Assembly (NCBI RefSeq): GCF_007750855.1
Contig: NZ_CP036291.1
Span: forward strand, 558,001 to 622,000
Length of the DNA: 64,000 nt
Origin: Pirellulimonas nuda
GTDB lineage: Bacteria; Planctomycetota; Planctomycetia; Pirellulales; Lacipirellulaceae
Reading direction: 5' to 3'
Shown: positions 32,009-43,676 of the stretch, in pieces
Numbering within the stretch: position 1 is the stretch's first letter
Layout: every line of letters starts with the position of its first letter
The notes under the pieces: model-generated
The model's input: the letters and a program-made list of their open reading frames with translations, nothing else
Told to the model about the DNA's origin: nothing
The model's database searches: none
Program-made: the position numbers and the translations under genes

Positions 32009-32947
32009 ATGCGTTTCAACCTAGCTCTCACCGTGGCCTTGGCCATGGCGGCGAGCAGCGCTCAGGCGGCGCTTCTTGTTGGCGTTACGAACACGAACGA
32101 CCTTATCGAGTTTGATTCGACGAACCCGGCGCAGCTTACTTCTTCGCTGCCGCTGACCGGTCTCGGCCAGAACGAATTGATCCGCGGGATCGACTTCCGC
32201 CCCACCGACCAGCAGCTCTACGCGGTCGGCAGCAGTGGCAACATCTACACGGTGAACCGCGCCACCGGCGCCGCGACCGTCAAGTCGACCATTAGCGGCA
32301 CGGTGCTCAACGGCTCTGCGTTCGGCGTCGACTTCAACCCGGTCGCGGACAAGGGCGGGGCCAGCAGCCTGCGGATTGTCAGCAACACCACCCAGAACCT
32401 GGCCGTGAACGCCGACACCGGCGTCGCCACGGTCGCGACGCCCGTTTCCTACGGCGGCGGTGCGGTGAACATCGTCGGCGAGGCCTACTCCAACTCCATC
32501 ATCGGCGGCGTCGATGGCCCGCTGACCCCGGCCACCGGGACCACGGGCACGACGCAGTACGCGATCGATTCGGGCACGGACGGTCTTGTGTTGCAGGCCT
32601 TCAACGCCGGCACCCTGACGCCGGTTGGCTCCTTGGGGGTCAACACGACCGCGTCGGTCGGCTTCGACATCTTGTCGATCCCCGGCCTCGCCGGCATCAC
32701 GAACATCGGTTACGCGTCGCTTGAAGTCGACGGCGCGCCCGGCAAGAGCATCCTGTACGAGATCAACCTGAGCACCGGCGCCGCGGTGTCGCTCGGTCAG
32801 ATCGACGGCGGCATCCTGGTGCCGAACCTCACCGCCGAGCTGGTGATCGATCCCAACTCCGTGGTCCCCGAGCCCTCGTCCCTCGGCCTGGCCGGGCTGG
32901 CCCTGGCCGCGATCGCCCTGCGTAGCCGCAAGGCCCGCGTAGCGTAG
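32009..32947 (+). CDS. DUF4394 domain PEP-CTERM protein
   Basis: 312 residues. AGGGGAG precedes the ATG. Signal peptide about 1-19 (MRFNLALTVALAMAASSAQA). The mature part matches DUF4394, a beta-propeller-like family: LLVGVTNTNDLIEFDSTNPAQL, GIDFRPTDQQLYAVGSSGNIYTVN, AFGVDFNPVADKGGASSLRIVSNTTQNLAVN and IPGLAGITNIGYASLEVDG. The C-terminal sorting signal is VPEPSSLGLAGLALAAIALRSRKARVA. Exported and probably surface-displayed; no enzymatic activity is known for the family. Followed by a strong terminator at 32975-33009. Confidence 0.92.
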   Translation: MRFNLALTVALAMAASSAQAALLVGVTNTNDLIEFDSTNPAQLTSSLPLTGLGQNELIRGIDFRPTDQQLYAVGSSGNIYTVNRATGAATVKSTISGTVLNGSAFGVDFNPVADKGGASSLRIVSNTTQNLAVNADTGVATVATPVSYGGGAVNIVGEAYSNSIIGGVDGPLTPATGTTGTTQYAIDSGTDGLVLQAFNAGTLTPVGSLGVNTTASVGFDILSIPGLAGITNIGYASLEVDGAPGKSILYEINLSTGAAVSLGQIDGGILVPNLTAELVIDPNSVVPEPSSLGLAGLALAAIALRSRKARVA

Positions 32948-32974
32948 CGAGCCAACGGAACCTAAGCTGCCCCA

Positions 32975-33009
32975 GCGGGCGCCGGTCGCGAACCGGCGCC
33001 CGCTTTTTC
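32975..33009 (+). terminator. Rho-independent terminator
   Basis: Stem GCGGGCGCCGGT / ACCGGCGCCCGC with a CGCGA loop, followed by TTTTT. It lies 28 bp after the DUF4394 gene. Confidence 0.9.
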
Positions 33010-33030
33010 GTGTCAGGATCGTTGCCATAA

Positions 33031-33098
33031 CGCCGGGGTCGGGGACGCCCCGGCTCGCACGCGGACCCGTGTGAGCCGGGGCGTCCCCGCCCCCGGCG
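33031..33098. repeat. Hairpin repeat, GCCGGGG..GGGGACGCCCC family
   Basis: Arms CGCCGGGGTCGGGGACGCCC and GGGCGTCCCCGCCCCCGGCG pair across a centre that is itself palindromic (GGCTCGCACGCGG / CCGTGTGAGCC). A lone arm occurs at 20156-20182. Confidence 0.85.
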
Positions 33099-33149
33099 CA
33101 TCTGCCCACCACCATCGAGCCTCGACACCCTCCCCCCGCGAGCCCACGG

Positions 33150-34559
<1,410 letters not shown>

Positions 34560-34592
34560 CGCGACGAGCCGTTCGAAGTTATCGCGACGCGC

Positions 34593-34630
34593 AAAAAGAA
34601 ACGCCGCCGCGACAAGGGGTCGCGACGGCG
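34593..34630 (-). terminator. Rho-independent terminator
   Basis: Stem CGCCGCCGCGAC / GTCGCGACGGCG with a short loop; on the minus strand it is followed by TTTCTTTTT. It lies 26 bp after the 34657-35526 gene. Confidence 0.85.
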
Positions 34631-34656
34631 CTCTTGGGGGGCGTTGGGGTGCTACG

Positions 34657-35526
34657 CTAGCTGCGCGTCGCGGCAAGCGCCTTGCTCACGTCCTTGCGGA
34701 AGGCGTCCTTGTCCAGCTCCGGGTAATCGCTGGGGGTCACCTTCGGAGCGGCGCCTATGACGCGGGCCTCGGCGTTAATCATCACGCGGACATTCCCTTC
34801 ACGGTCCATCTTGAAGTTGAGCGCCTCGAACGGCACGGCCGAGTACTTCTCGCCGATGCCCAGCGTGGCTCCGTCGCCGATGATCGCGTACTTCGCCTGG
34901 TGATCGGCGGCGTCGACAATCAAGGCCTCAAGCGTTCCGCACTCTTCCTCCGAATCGCAATACACGGCCGCGTCGGTCAGCTTGCTGGCGCACATCATGT
35001 CGTCGCGGCTAGCGAAGGTTTCCGCCGCGTCGGCGCCATAAAACCGGTTGTTGCGGTCGACAAACGACGCCACGGTGACGTCTTCGTAACCTTCAAGCGA
35101 CACCTCCGGCGCGGCTTCGAGCTGCTCGGCGGTCTTGTCGATCTTCACGCTGCAATTCTTCTCGCCGTCTACCATCCGGCACTCGCAGTTGAGCGCGTTG
35201 ACAGGGATGGCGATCGAGTTGCCGCCGAGGCCCAGCGTGGCCCCGACCGTGGCGATGGCGTACACACCCTTTCCGTCCTTGGTCATCACAACGTCGCTGA
35301 TCGTCGCGACCGATGGGTTGTCCGGCCCGTTGCCGATGATCTCGGCGCCCACGATCTTGTTGCTAGAGATCAGGGCGTGCATCTGCTTGGCGTGGTTCGG
35401 CTTTATGGCGGCCGGCTTCTTGGCGGCGGCCGTGGCGTCTGCCGCGGCGGCCGGGCTAGCCGGGCCGATCAGCGGAAGGCACAGCAGTGCCGCTGTCAGT
35501 GCGGTGGTCAGTAAGCGGGTCATCAC
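34657..35526 (-). CDS. Secreted PRC-barrel-like protein
   Basis: 289 residues; the first of two tandem ATG codons has AAGGAG six bases upstream. Signal peptide about 1-29 (LLTTALTAALLCLPLIGPASPAAA). Two PRC-barrel-like modules follow: NKIVGAEIIGNGPDNPSVATISDVVMTKDGKGVYAIATVGATLGLGGNSIAIP and, in the second half, LEALIVDAADHQAKYAIIGDGATLGIGEKYSAVPFEAL. Between them is an insertion with four cysteines (CECRMVDGEKNC; C...YCDSEEEC), perhaps disulfides. A periplasmic protein of unknown role; PRC-barrels in bacteria often act as small adaptor domains. A terminator follows the gene. Confidence 0.78.
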   Translation of the reverse strand: MMTRLLTTALTAALLCLPLIGPASPAAAADATAAAKKPAAIKPNHAKQMHALISSNKIVGAEIIGNGPDNPSVATISDVVMTKDGKGVYAIATVGATLGLGGNSIAIPVNALNCECRMVDGEKNCSVKIDKTAEQLEAAPEVSLEGYEDVTVASFVDRNNRFYGADAAETFASRDDMMCASKLTDAAVYCDSEEECGTLEALIVDAADHQAKYAIIGDGATLGIGEKYSAVPFEALNFKMDREGNVRVMINAEARVIGAAPKVTPSDYPELDKDAFRKDVSKALAATRS

Positions 35527-36019
35527 AAACTCCTTGCTTGGGGGAAACGAAGAACATGTCTGCTACGGGGCGTACGCCGCCCCTCGGCGGTGTGAGCGTG
35601 TCTGCCCTGGCCGGCTCGCGCTGGGTCCGAAGCCGCCACGCGAACGACGCCACGTCGAATCGATGACGCGGCCTGTGTTCAATCACGACGTATCGCATGA
35701 CTAGCTCCGGTTCGGCGGGCTTGCTGGGGCGTAGCGGCGGATGGGGTGGGCATCTCGCCGACGCACCCACCGGATGCACATGCCGCGCCGAAACCGCTCG
35801 AACCGTGAATCGCCCCGTTTTCAACGCATCGAGGGCCGCACACCGACATCGGGGTGGTCGCGCGCGGGCTCGACTGGTTAGAGGTCGGCCAATCGGCCGC
35901 CTGGAGAGGTCGCGGCGGTTGCCGGCCGATCAACGGGGCCGGTGGTTGCCCGCGCCGGTTGCGGACCGCCCCGCCGAGGGGGGCGGGCCCCGTTGGCTGC
36001 TTTCTGGGGGAAACCGCTG
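35527..36019. other. 493-bp intergenic region, no gene seen
   Basis: GC-rich sequence upstream of the 34657-35526 gene and downstream of amylosucrase. Open frames here look like GC-driven noise. No repeat of the families above was recognised. Confidence 0.4.
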
Positions 36020-37996
<1,977 letters not shown>

Positions 37997-38241
37997 GCGG
38001 TGGGGGTCTTAGGCGGGAACGGTTCGGGGGGCCCAATAACCTAGCACGCCGCGGCACGCGGCGACGGCGGTCGGTCGACCTGTGAGGCTTATAACAGTAT
38101 GGTGAAGCAGCGGTGGCGCACAAACCGGGGCCGCTGCACGCGGCTGCCGCTGGGTCCGGCCCCTGGAGTTGTCCGCTGGGGTCGGCCCGCTCGGCACGCG
38201 GTTTGCGGCCTTCTTTCCCGTTTCGGCGTTGGAGGCTTCTT

Positions 38242-40437
38242 TTGTACTTGCAACTAGTCAGCATCCACGGCTTGGTCCGTGGGACGAACGTTGAGATGGG
38301 ACGCGACGCCGACACCGGCGGCCAGATCCGCTACGTGCTGGAACTGGCGCGGAAGCTCGCCGAGCAGCCGGGCGTCGACGCGGTCGACCTGTTCACCCGG
38401 CGGATCCGCGACCGGCGCTTCTCCGAAGACTACTCGCAAGACACCGAGTCGATCTCCAGCAACTGCCGCATCGTCCGGCTCCCCTGCGGCGGCGGGCGGT
38501 ACGTCCGCAAGGAGCGGCTCTGGCCCATGCTGGACGAGTTTGTCGACGGCATGATCGCCTTCACCCGCCGCCAGGGGCGCCAGCCCACGCTGGTGCACGG
38601 CCACTACGCAGACGGCGGCTACGTGGCCCGCGAGGTGGCCGACGCGTTCGACGCGCCGTTTGTGTTCACCGGGCACTCGCTCGGCAAGCCCAAGCTGGAG
38701 TACCTGCTGCGCGAGGGCTGGACCCCAGAGCGGGCCGACGACGAGCTGGCCATGGGCCACCGCATCCGCGTCGAACAAGAATGCCTCGACGCGGCCGACC
38801 TGGTGGTCTGCAGCACACGCCACGAACGCGACCACGGCTACGGCCAGTACGCCAAGGACGACAGCCTGCCGATCCGGGTCATCCCGCCGGGGACCGACCT
38901 CGACCGCTTCTTCCCCTACTACGACTACGAGATCGACTCCGCCCACATCGACGAGTCGTACAAGCAGTCGCGCATGGGGATGCAGAACGAGCTGGGGCGG
39001 TTCTACTCCCACCCGGAGAAGCCGCTGATCCTGGCGCTCTGCCGACCCGACCGCCGCAAGAACATCGGCGCGTTGATGAAGGCCTACGGCGAGAGCGCGC
39101 AGCTCAAGGCCATCGCCAACCTGGCCATCTTCGCCGGCATCCGCACCGACATCGAGCAGATGCCCGAGAACGAGCAACGCGTCCTCACCGACCTGCTGCT
39201 GGCCATGGACCGCTACAACCTGTACGGCAAGCTCGCCATCCCCAAGCACCACGACTCCGAGTACGACGTGCCGGAGCTGTACCGCCTGGCGGCCAGCTCG
39301 CGCGGCGTGTTCGTGAACACCGCGTTTGTCGAGCTGTTCGGCCTCACCGCCATTGAGGCGGGCGCCACGGGGCTGCCGTTTGTCGCCACCCAGAACGGCG
39401 GGCCGCAAGACATCTACGAGAACTGCCACAGCGGCCGGCTGGTCGACGTGAACGAGCAGGACGAGATCACCGCCGCCATCTCCGAGCTGCTGACCGACCC
39501 CCAGGCCTGGAACGTCGCCTCGAACAACGGCATCAACCGCGTCCGCGAGCTCTACACCTGGCAGGCCCACTCCGAGCAGTTCCTGGCCGCCGTCCAGGAG
39601 CTGGCGCCCGAGAGCGGCCGCGGCGCCGCGCCCTTCAAGGCGCCCCCCACCGGCAAACGCCTCGCCTCGGTCGAACGGCTGCTGATCACCGACATCGACA
39701 ACACGCTGCTGGGCGACGACGCGGCGCTCCAACAGCTCAAGGAGCTGCTGGCCGAGAACCACGACCGGCTCGGGTTCGGCGTCGCCAGCGGCCGTTCGCT
39801 CGAGCTCTGCATGGAGGTGCTCGAAGAGTACGGGCTGCAGAACCTCGACCTGATCATCTCCTCGGTCGGCGCCGAGGTGTACTACGGCGGCGAGGCCTCC
39901 CCCGACAAGGGCTGGGCCACCCAGCTCCGCGCCAAGTGGCGCCCCGACCGCATCCACGACCGGCTGGACAAGCTGGGCTTCCTCACCCTGCAAGACCGCG
40001 ACTTCGCCCAACGCGAGTTCAAGATCAGCTACGACGTCACCGGCGACATCCCGGTCGAGGAGGCCGAGAAGCAAATCCGCGCCGCGCTGGCAGACGCCAA
40101 GGCGCCCTCCAGCGTGATCATCTCCCACGGCGCGTTCGTCGACGTGCTGCCGCACCGCGCCAGCAAGGGCAAAGCCATCCGCCGGCTGGCCGCCAAGTGG
40201 AACCTGTCGCTGGGGCACATCGCCACCGCGGGCGACTCCGGCAACGACGCCGACATGCTGGCCGGCCAAACCGCCGGCATCGTGGTGGGCAACCACTCGC
40301 CGGAGCTGGCCCACCTGAAGGACCTGCCGGGCACACGGGTCTACTTCGCCAAGGCCCACTGCGCCGCGGGCATCATCGAGGGGCTGCACCACTACGGCTT
40401 CGTCGGCGCGGACGTAGGCGCAACCGCCGCCACCTAA
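38242..40437 (+). CDS. Sucrose-phosphate synthase with fused phosphatase-like domain
   Basis: 731 residues from TTG 38242 (MYLQLVSIHGLVRGTNVEMG), chosen because the family begins with this strand and GGAGG lies upstream. The GT4-type glycosyltransferase part (about 1-490) contains GRDADTGGQIRYVLELARKL, HGHYADGGYVA, FTGHSLGKPKLEYL, LALCRPDRRKNI and EAGATGLPFVATQNGGPQDI, all typical of sucrose(-phosphate) synthases. A HAD IIB domain (about 512-731) has motif I DIDNTLLGDD and a late GDSGNDADML motif, so the protein may both make and dephosphorylate sucrose 6-phosphate. Divergent from amylosucrase. Sucrose can be an osmolyte in halotolerant bacteria. Confidence 0.93.
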   Translation: MYLQLVSIHGLVRGTNVEMGRDADTGGQIRYVLELARKLAEQPGVDAVDLFTRRIRDRRFSEDYSQDTESISSNCRIVRLPCGGGRYVRKERLWPMLDEFVDGMIAFTRRQGRQPTLVHGHYADGGYVAREVADAFDAPFVFTGHSLGKPKLEYLLREGWTPERADDELAMGHRIRVEQECLDAADLVVCSTRHERDHGYGQYAKDDSLPIRVIPPGTDLDRFFPYYDYEIDSAHIDESYKQSRMGMQNELGRFYSHPEKPLILALCRPDRRKNIGALMKAYGESAQLKAIANLAIFAGIRTDIEQMPENEQRVLTDLLLAMDRYNLYGKLAIPKHHDSEYDVPELYRLAASSRGVFVNTAFVELFGLTAIEAGATGLPFVATQNGGPQDIYENCHSGRLVDVNEQDEITAAISELLTDPQAWNVASNNGINRVRELYTWQAHSEQFLAAVQELAPESGRGAAPFKAPPTGKRLASVERLLITDIDNTLLGDDAALQQLKELLAENHDRLGFGVASGRSLELCMEVLEEYGLQNLDLIISSVGAEVYYGGEASPDKGWATQLRAKWRPDRIHDRLDKLGFLTLQDRDFAQREFKISYDVTGDIPVEEAEKQIRAALADAKAPSSVIISHGAFVDVLPHRASKGKAIRRLAAKWNLSLGHIATAGDSGNDADMLAGQTAGIVVGNHSPELAHLKDLPGTRVYFAKAHCAAGIIEGLHHYGFVGADVGATAAT

Positions 40438-41037
40438 CAGGCGAGCCGTCGGCGTCGGCCGCCGGGGATTAGCCCGGCCTGGGCGTATTGTCCTTTTGTC
40501 CCTCCCCCGGCGGCGCGCGTTTTCGGACAAAACCCGCCCCCCGCGCGATTGCTCCGCAAAAAACGCCCCCCCACCCGGCCCGACCCCCTCTGCAGGGGTG
40601 GTTTGCGACCGGTTTTGTCCCGACCGGCCGGACACAAGTCCCCCCGATCGGACACCGGGGGGACAAAAGTGCGACCCCTCCCGAGCGCCCCGCGGACGCC
40701 GCGGCCTGTTGGCTGTTTGCTGCATCGTTCTGTCCTGGGAGGGGCGACGTGATGGACCCCGCATTCTCCCCGAGCGTGTGGCTATTTGCGACCACGAAAT
40801 CCCGCCCAGCAGCGGAAGGCGCTTCGTCAGGCGCCGGCGCCGCCGGTGACAACCCATTTGCGGACGCGGCGACTCACCCCGGCGGGGCCACCCACACCTC
40901 CGGTCTGCATAACTCCGACCAGTCGATTTCGCTGGTGCGACAAAGCTTGCGGACGGCTGGAGTTACGGCGATATTGGGCGTGGCTGCTTATTGGGTTAGG
41001 CAGAATTGTTTCTGTCCATTTATTGTTCGCTAAATAA
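40438..41037. other. 600-bp intergenic region with repeats
   Basis: Open frames here (for example 40488-41033) have GC-driven, proline/arginine-rich translations and no signals. The region holds a palindromic repeat at 40440-40470, several TTTTGTCC / GGACAAAA words (about 40491, 40514, 40613, 40664) and an inverted repeat at 40909-40966 that could be a degenerate recombination site ahead of the cassette-like genes. Confidence 0.5.
40440..40470. repeat. Palindromic repeat GGCGAGCCGTCGGCGTCGGC
   Basis: Same core as the intragenic repeats in the cytochrome gene (22059, 22231, 22434), here immediately after the sucrose-phosphate synthase stop codon. Confidence 0.65.
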
Positions 41038-41427
41038 ATGAGCACGTGGAAGTTCTCCTGCGAAACAAAGGATTCTATTCCTCTGCCGCCCGAATACACT
41101 TTCCCGCAAGCGTTCAATTACCTGAACCCAGAATGCAATTCGTTCTACATTCTCGAGGCCCCCAACGGCAGCTACCTCCAGTGCGGAGGATCGAAGGAAC
41201 GATGCACGGTCGAGTGGCGCTCATTCCACGGAAAGAAATACGATCATTTCGTCCTCGGCAAGCGAGACGGACCCGAAGCGGAGACCAAGATTGAGATGAG
41301 TGATGGAGGAGTGACCGTCTTGGAGCGGGAAGTATTCAGACACTGGGAAGCGATTGATTTGTTCAAACGCTTCTTTTCAGGAGCTGAGTTCCCTGACGAC
41401 ATCGTCTTGAGAAAGGTGAACCTTTGA
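41038..41427 (+). CDS. Cassette-borne hypothetical protein
   Basis: 129 residues, soluble, no signal peptide. Begins MSTWKFSCETKDSIPLPPEY and ends FFSGAEFPDDIVLRKVNL. The mix of aromatic strands and acidic patches recalls small immunity-like proteins, but no motif supports a specific family. Codon use is less GC-rich than the flanking chromosomal genes. It precedes the attC-like site at 41441-41550, consistent with the first cassette of the array; its left boundary is unclear. Confidence 0.6.
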   Translation: MSTWKFSCETKDSIPLPPEYTFPQAFNYLNPECNSFYILEAPNGSYLQCGGSKERCTVEWRSFHGKKYDHFVLGKRDGPEAETKIEMSDGGVTVLEREVFRHWEAIDLFKRFFSGAEFPDDIVLRKVNL

Positions 41428-41440
41428 CCAAGAATATGAA

Positions 41441-41550
41441 GCGAACCAGGCGCTCCAGTGAACCATCACCCGCCGTCACGCCCCGTGCTTGCTCGCTGAA
41501 GCTCGCGGCACGGGTCGCGCCGTCGGGCGATGGCCACTGAGCTTGGACGT
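41441..41550 (+). repeat. attC-like site 1
   Basis: Outer arms AACCAGGCGCTCCAGTGAAC and GGCCACTGAGCTTGGACGTT pair imperfectly. Inner arms CCCGCCGTCACGCCCCGTGC and GCACGGGTCGCGCCGTCGGG continue the stem around a loop, about 110 nt overall. The right end is GACGTT. Confidence 0.65.
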
Positions 41551-41562
41551 TCTGTTGACAAG

Positions 41563-42576
41563 ATGAATCCACACTTCCCCGTCTTGCTGTTACTCATTGC
41601 CGTTGGTTGCTCGCCTACCAATCCGTCGGGACGGAATCACGCAACGTCGATTGAAAAGGAAAAAGAAACCGTGCATCCAAAAGTGGACTTTGACCATTGG
41701 GCGTCCGTCTTTCCGATCGAGACTTTTCAGAAGACAAGCGGCCCCCGGCAATTCAGCACAACCGAAAAGGGCAGTCCGCTCGACCTGTGGAAGCCGAAAG
41801 GGGCGATAATCACTAGTCCTGAACATCTCTGTCATATTGAACTCGTACGGAAGAACTACGCCAGAACAAAGGATTTAGGAGATGCTGTTCCGGTTGACAT
41901 TTTCATTTGGAGCGTCACACCAACGGACAAACCCTTCCTGACAAAACTTGGCGGTGTTCCACATCGCGAATCCTCAAAGGCTTGGCCCAACGACGAAAGC
42001 AACAACCCATATACGTTTGTTGCGCAATACTGTTTTGCTGACTCGAAAGACATTGTTTCAAACAAGATTCCCGGCGATGTGATGCTCGTGTTCTTCAAAG
42101 ACGCCGACAGCGTCTACGATCCCGAGGCGATCCACGTCGAATGGAGTTCGATCGAATTAGAATCACCGATGACTGCGGATGAATGCCCTAAGCCCTCTTT
42201 TGTCGTCCCACAACTCTCAGGGCATATATACCGCACGAACGAATACCCAGAAAGCTGGGACGTGTTCGAGCAAGAAGGACATTATCAGTGCTACTTGTTT
42301 CCGACCACTCAGGCTTCGAAAATCGGTCGTGAGACCTTCTTCACACAACACGACGCGCGAGGTGCCGGTGAGGAACTTATTTGCACGCTCAACTCTGTGC
42401 ATCCATCAAAATCAAAATGGCCGTTCATCGACCTGGAAGAACTGCCCGATGATTGGGACAAACCAGACGACCATTACGGCTGGGGTAAATACCGTATGAT
42501 GTTTGCGGATGTTGGCTGCCTTTACTTCGTAATCGACGAAGACGGCAATGTCAGTTGGTCAATGGATAGTTACTGA
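41563..42576 (+). CDS. Cassette-borne DUF1963-like lipoprotein
   Basis: 337 residues from ATG 41563. MNPHFPVLLLLIAVGC is a lipoprotein signal with lipidated C16. The body resembles DUF1963 (YwqG-like): KLGGVPHRESSKAWP matches the family's GG-x-P ... WP motif, followed by FVAQYCFADSKDI, and the C-terminus YRMMFADVGCLYFVIDEDGNVSW matches the closing G-x-LYFxI strand. Family function is unknown. The start codon lies 13 bases after the end of attC-like site 1 and the stop lies 15 bases before site 2, the tight packing expected of a gene cassette. Confidence 0.7.
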   Translation: MNPHFPVLLLLIAVGCSPTNPSGRNHATSIEKEKETVHPKVDFDHWASVFPIETFQKTSGPRQFSTTEKGSPLDLWKPKGAIITSPEHLCHIELVRKNYARTKDLGDAVPVDIFIWSVTPTDKPFLTKLGGVPHRESSKAWPNDESNNPYTFVAQYCFADSKDIVSNKIPGDVMLVFFKDADSVYDPEAIHVEWSSIELESPMTADECPKPSFVVPQLSGHIYRTNEYPESWDVFEQEGHYQCYLFPTTQASKIGRETFFTQHDARGAGEELICTLNSVHPSKSKWPFIDLEELPDDWDKPDDHYGWGKYRMMFADVGCLYFVIDEDGNVSWSMDSY

Positions 42577-42590
42577 ACCCGCAAGAAAGG

Positions 42591-42681
42591 CAACAGAACA
42601 AAAAAATGCACCCGAGTCGCGAAGTCGGGCGTTTTGGCAATGGAGAATCTCTCGTCGCGACCGGGTGATTTTAGACGTTAT
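42591..42681 (+). repeat. attC-like site 2
   Basis: Arms ATGCACCCGAGTCGCGA and TCGCGACCGGGTGATT pair, with an internal GTCGGGCGTTTTGGCAATGG spacer. The right end is TTTAGACGTTAT, containing a GTTAT core-site-like end. I recall similar sequences as dispersed repeats in other planctomycete genomes. Confidence 0.7.
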
Positions 42682-43015
42682 GTGGCAAGGCCCATCTTCT
42701 ATTGACTGGCCAACTCCATGGCATCCGATCCTGGACGGATCGCCCGATGATGGCATGGCCGGTGAGTTGTACAGCGAGGTCTGTCAACAGCACGTTCTCT
42801 ACGGCATCAGGGCTCGTCCAGTTGCACACCGTCAAGATTGTGATGACGTACTTTTCGAATTGCTTGATGAGTCGGGGCGTTTCGCCGTCGTTAACCTAAC
42901 GTTCGCTCAGCATCCCGAACCTGATCCCCACTGGCCGGGGACAGACGTGTATGCTGACTTCTCTGCGTTCGAGCAAGAGCGGATGCAGCCCGACGCCGAG
43001 GAATGGGCCACATAA
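42680..43015 (+). CDS. Cassette-borne hypothetical protein
   Basis: 111 residues. The ATG overlaps the end of attC-like site 2 (GACGTTATGTGG), so the cassette junction itself supplies the start codon. An in-frame ATG at 42548 would begin inside the previous gene and translate the repeat, so it was rejected. Sequence features are [71 protein letters not shown]. This pattern of a H-P-L-YG strand, a DDVLF strand and a late WPGT motif is one I associate with small proteins carried in integron cassettes. Function unknown. Confidence 0.7.
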   Translation: MWQGPSSIDWPTPWHPILDGSPDDGMAGELYSEVCQQHVLYGIRARPVAHRQDCDDVLFELLDESGRFAVVNLTFAQHPEPDPHWPGTDVYADFSAFEQERMQPDAEEWAT

Positions 43016-43112
43016 CCACCGGCTGCAGTTGACCGGCGACGCCCGCGAGTAGAATGTAGTTGTCAATTGGTACCCCCCTTCCGCGGGCGGCCGGCAACTC
43101 GGCCTTTTACGT
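43012..43112 (+). repeat. attC-like site 3
   Basis: Begins ATAACCACCGGC and ends CCTTTTACGTTCG. Arms GCAGTTGACCGGCGACGCCC and GGGCGGCCGGCAACTCGGCC pair around an AT-rich loop. The stop codon of the preceding gene overlaps its left edge. Confidence 0.7.
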
Positions 43113-43123
43113 TCGACAAGAAT

Positions 43124-43591
43124 ATGAAAAACTTGATTCTCGCTCTCTCGCTGTTCGTCGTCCTTGTTCAAACGGGGTGCAACAGGAACCATGTAGATGG
43201 AAGACTAATCACGTCTTATAGTGTCGAAACAGCCTCGGGGGATGAGCGTAAGTCTCTTGTGCTGGATTTGGAGGTATATCTTGCGAAGTCGGGAATGAAG
43301 AAGGGCGGTAAGGGAAAGGATCCCGGATTTGGCGCCAGTGGATTCCACAATGCAGGAGAAGCCGCAGAGTTTTGGGTGTCTCCCACTGGAGAATACTCTC
43401 TTTCGATAGTTCTCAACCCGAACGGAAAACTCCTTAGCGGCGATATTGGATGGGATTTCAATGGGGATCGAGCTGACTGGGTAGAACTTGAGGCAGAGAT
43501 CGTGGGGTTTCAGACGGATCTAGTCAATTGGTTCAGAAAGCGTCCAGAGGTAATTCAAAAGGAATCATCCTACTGGGATGGCAAACTTTAG
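43124..43591 (+). CDS. Cassette-borne small lipoprotein
   Basis: 155 residues from ATG 43124 (MKNLILALSLFVVLVQTGC, lipidated C19). An upstream in-frame ATG at 43067 would start inside attC-like site 3. The mature part is a mixed alpha/beta protein with GDIGWDFNGDRADWVELEAEIVGF and an aromatic C-terminus, no recognised domain. Starts about 12 bases after attC-like site 3 as expected for a cassette. No attC-like palindrome follows; instead the stop codon abuts the 86-bp repeat at 43591, which may have truncated the array. Confidence 0.65.
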   Translation: MKNLILALSLFVVLVQTGCNRNHVDGRLITSYSVETASGDERKSLVLDLEVYLAKSGMKKGGKGKDPGFGASGFHNAGEAAEFWVSPTGEYSLSIVLNPNGKLLSGDIGWDFNGDRADWVELEAEIVGFQTDLVNWFRKRPEVIQKESSYWDGKL

Positions 43592-43676
43592 TTCCGCAGG
43601 GCAGGTGGTTCTGCCGGCGCGGATCGGCGGGCCATCGATTGCGTCCTGCCCGCCGGCAGGTTCACCTACCTTTGCC
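43591..43676. repeat. Dispersed 86-bp repeat, copy 1
   Basis: GTTCCGCAGGGCAGGTGGTT...CCCGCCGGCAGGTTCACCTA. Its ends form an inverted repeat (GGCAGGTGGTTCTGCC / GGCAGGTTCACCTACC). Aligns along its length with 45043-45128 in the same orientation. Confidence 0.85.

Larger units (their letters stand above)
41038..43591 (+). mobile_element. Integron-like gene cassette array without integrase (CALIN-like)
   Basis: Four small same-strand genes (41038, 41563, 42680, 43124), AT-richer than their surroundings, are separated by three long imperfect palindromes that each end in GACGTT or ACGTT. One gene starts inside the junction (GTTATG). This is the layout of gene cassettes with attC sites. No integrase lies in the window, hence CALIN-like. 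Confidence 0.65.

Noticed and set aside
38254-40857. An 867-codon open frame on the minus strand
   Set aside because: Antisense to sucrose-phosphate synthase, whose motifs are unmistakable; the translation has no domain.
40488-41033. A 181-codon open frame between sucrose-phosphate synthase and the cassette array
   Set aside because: Proline/arginine/alanine-rich noise without ribosome binding site or family features; the region reads as repeats and spacer DNA.
41441-43112. Cassette palindromes as simple transcription terminators
   Set aside because: They are about 100 nt, imperfect, lack U-runs, end in GACGTT/ACGTT and overlap the next start codon, which fits attC-like sites better.
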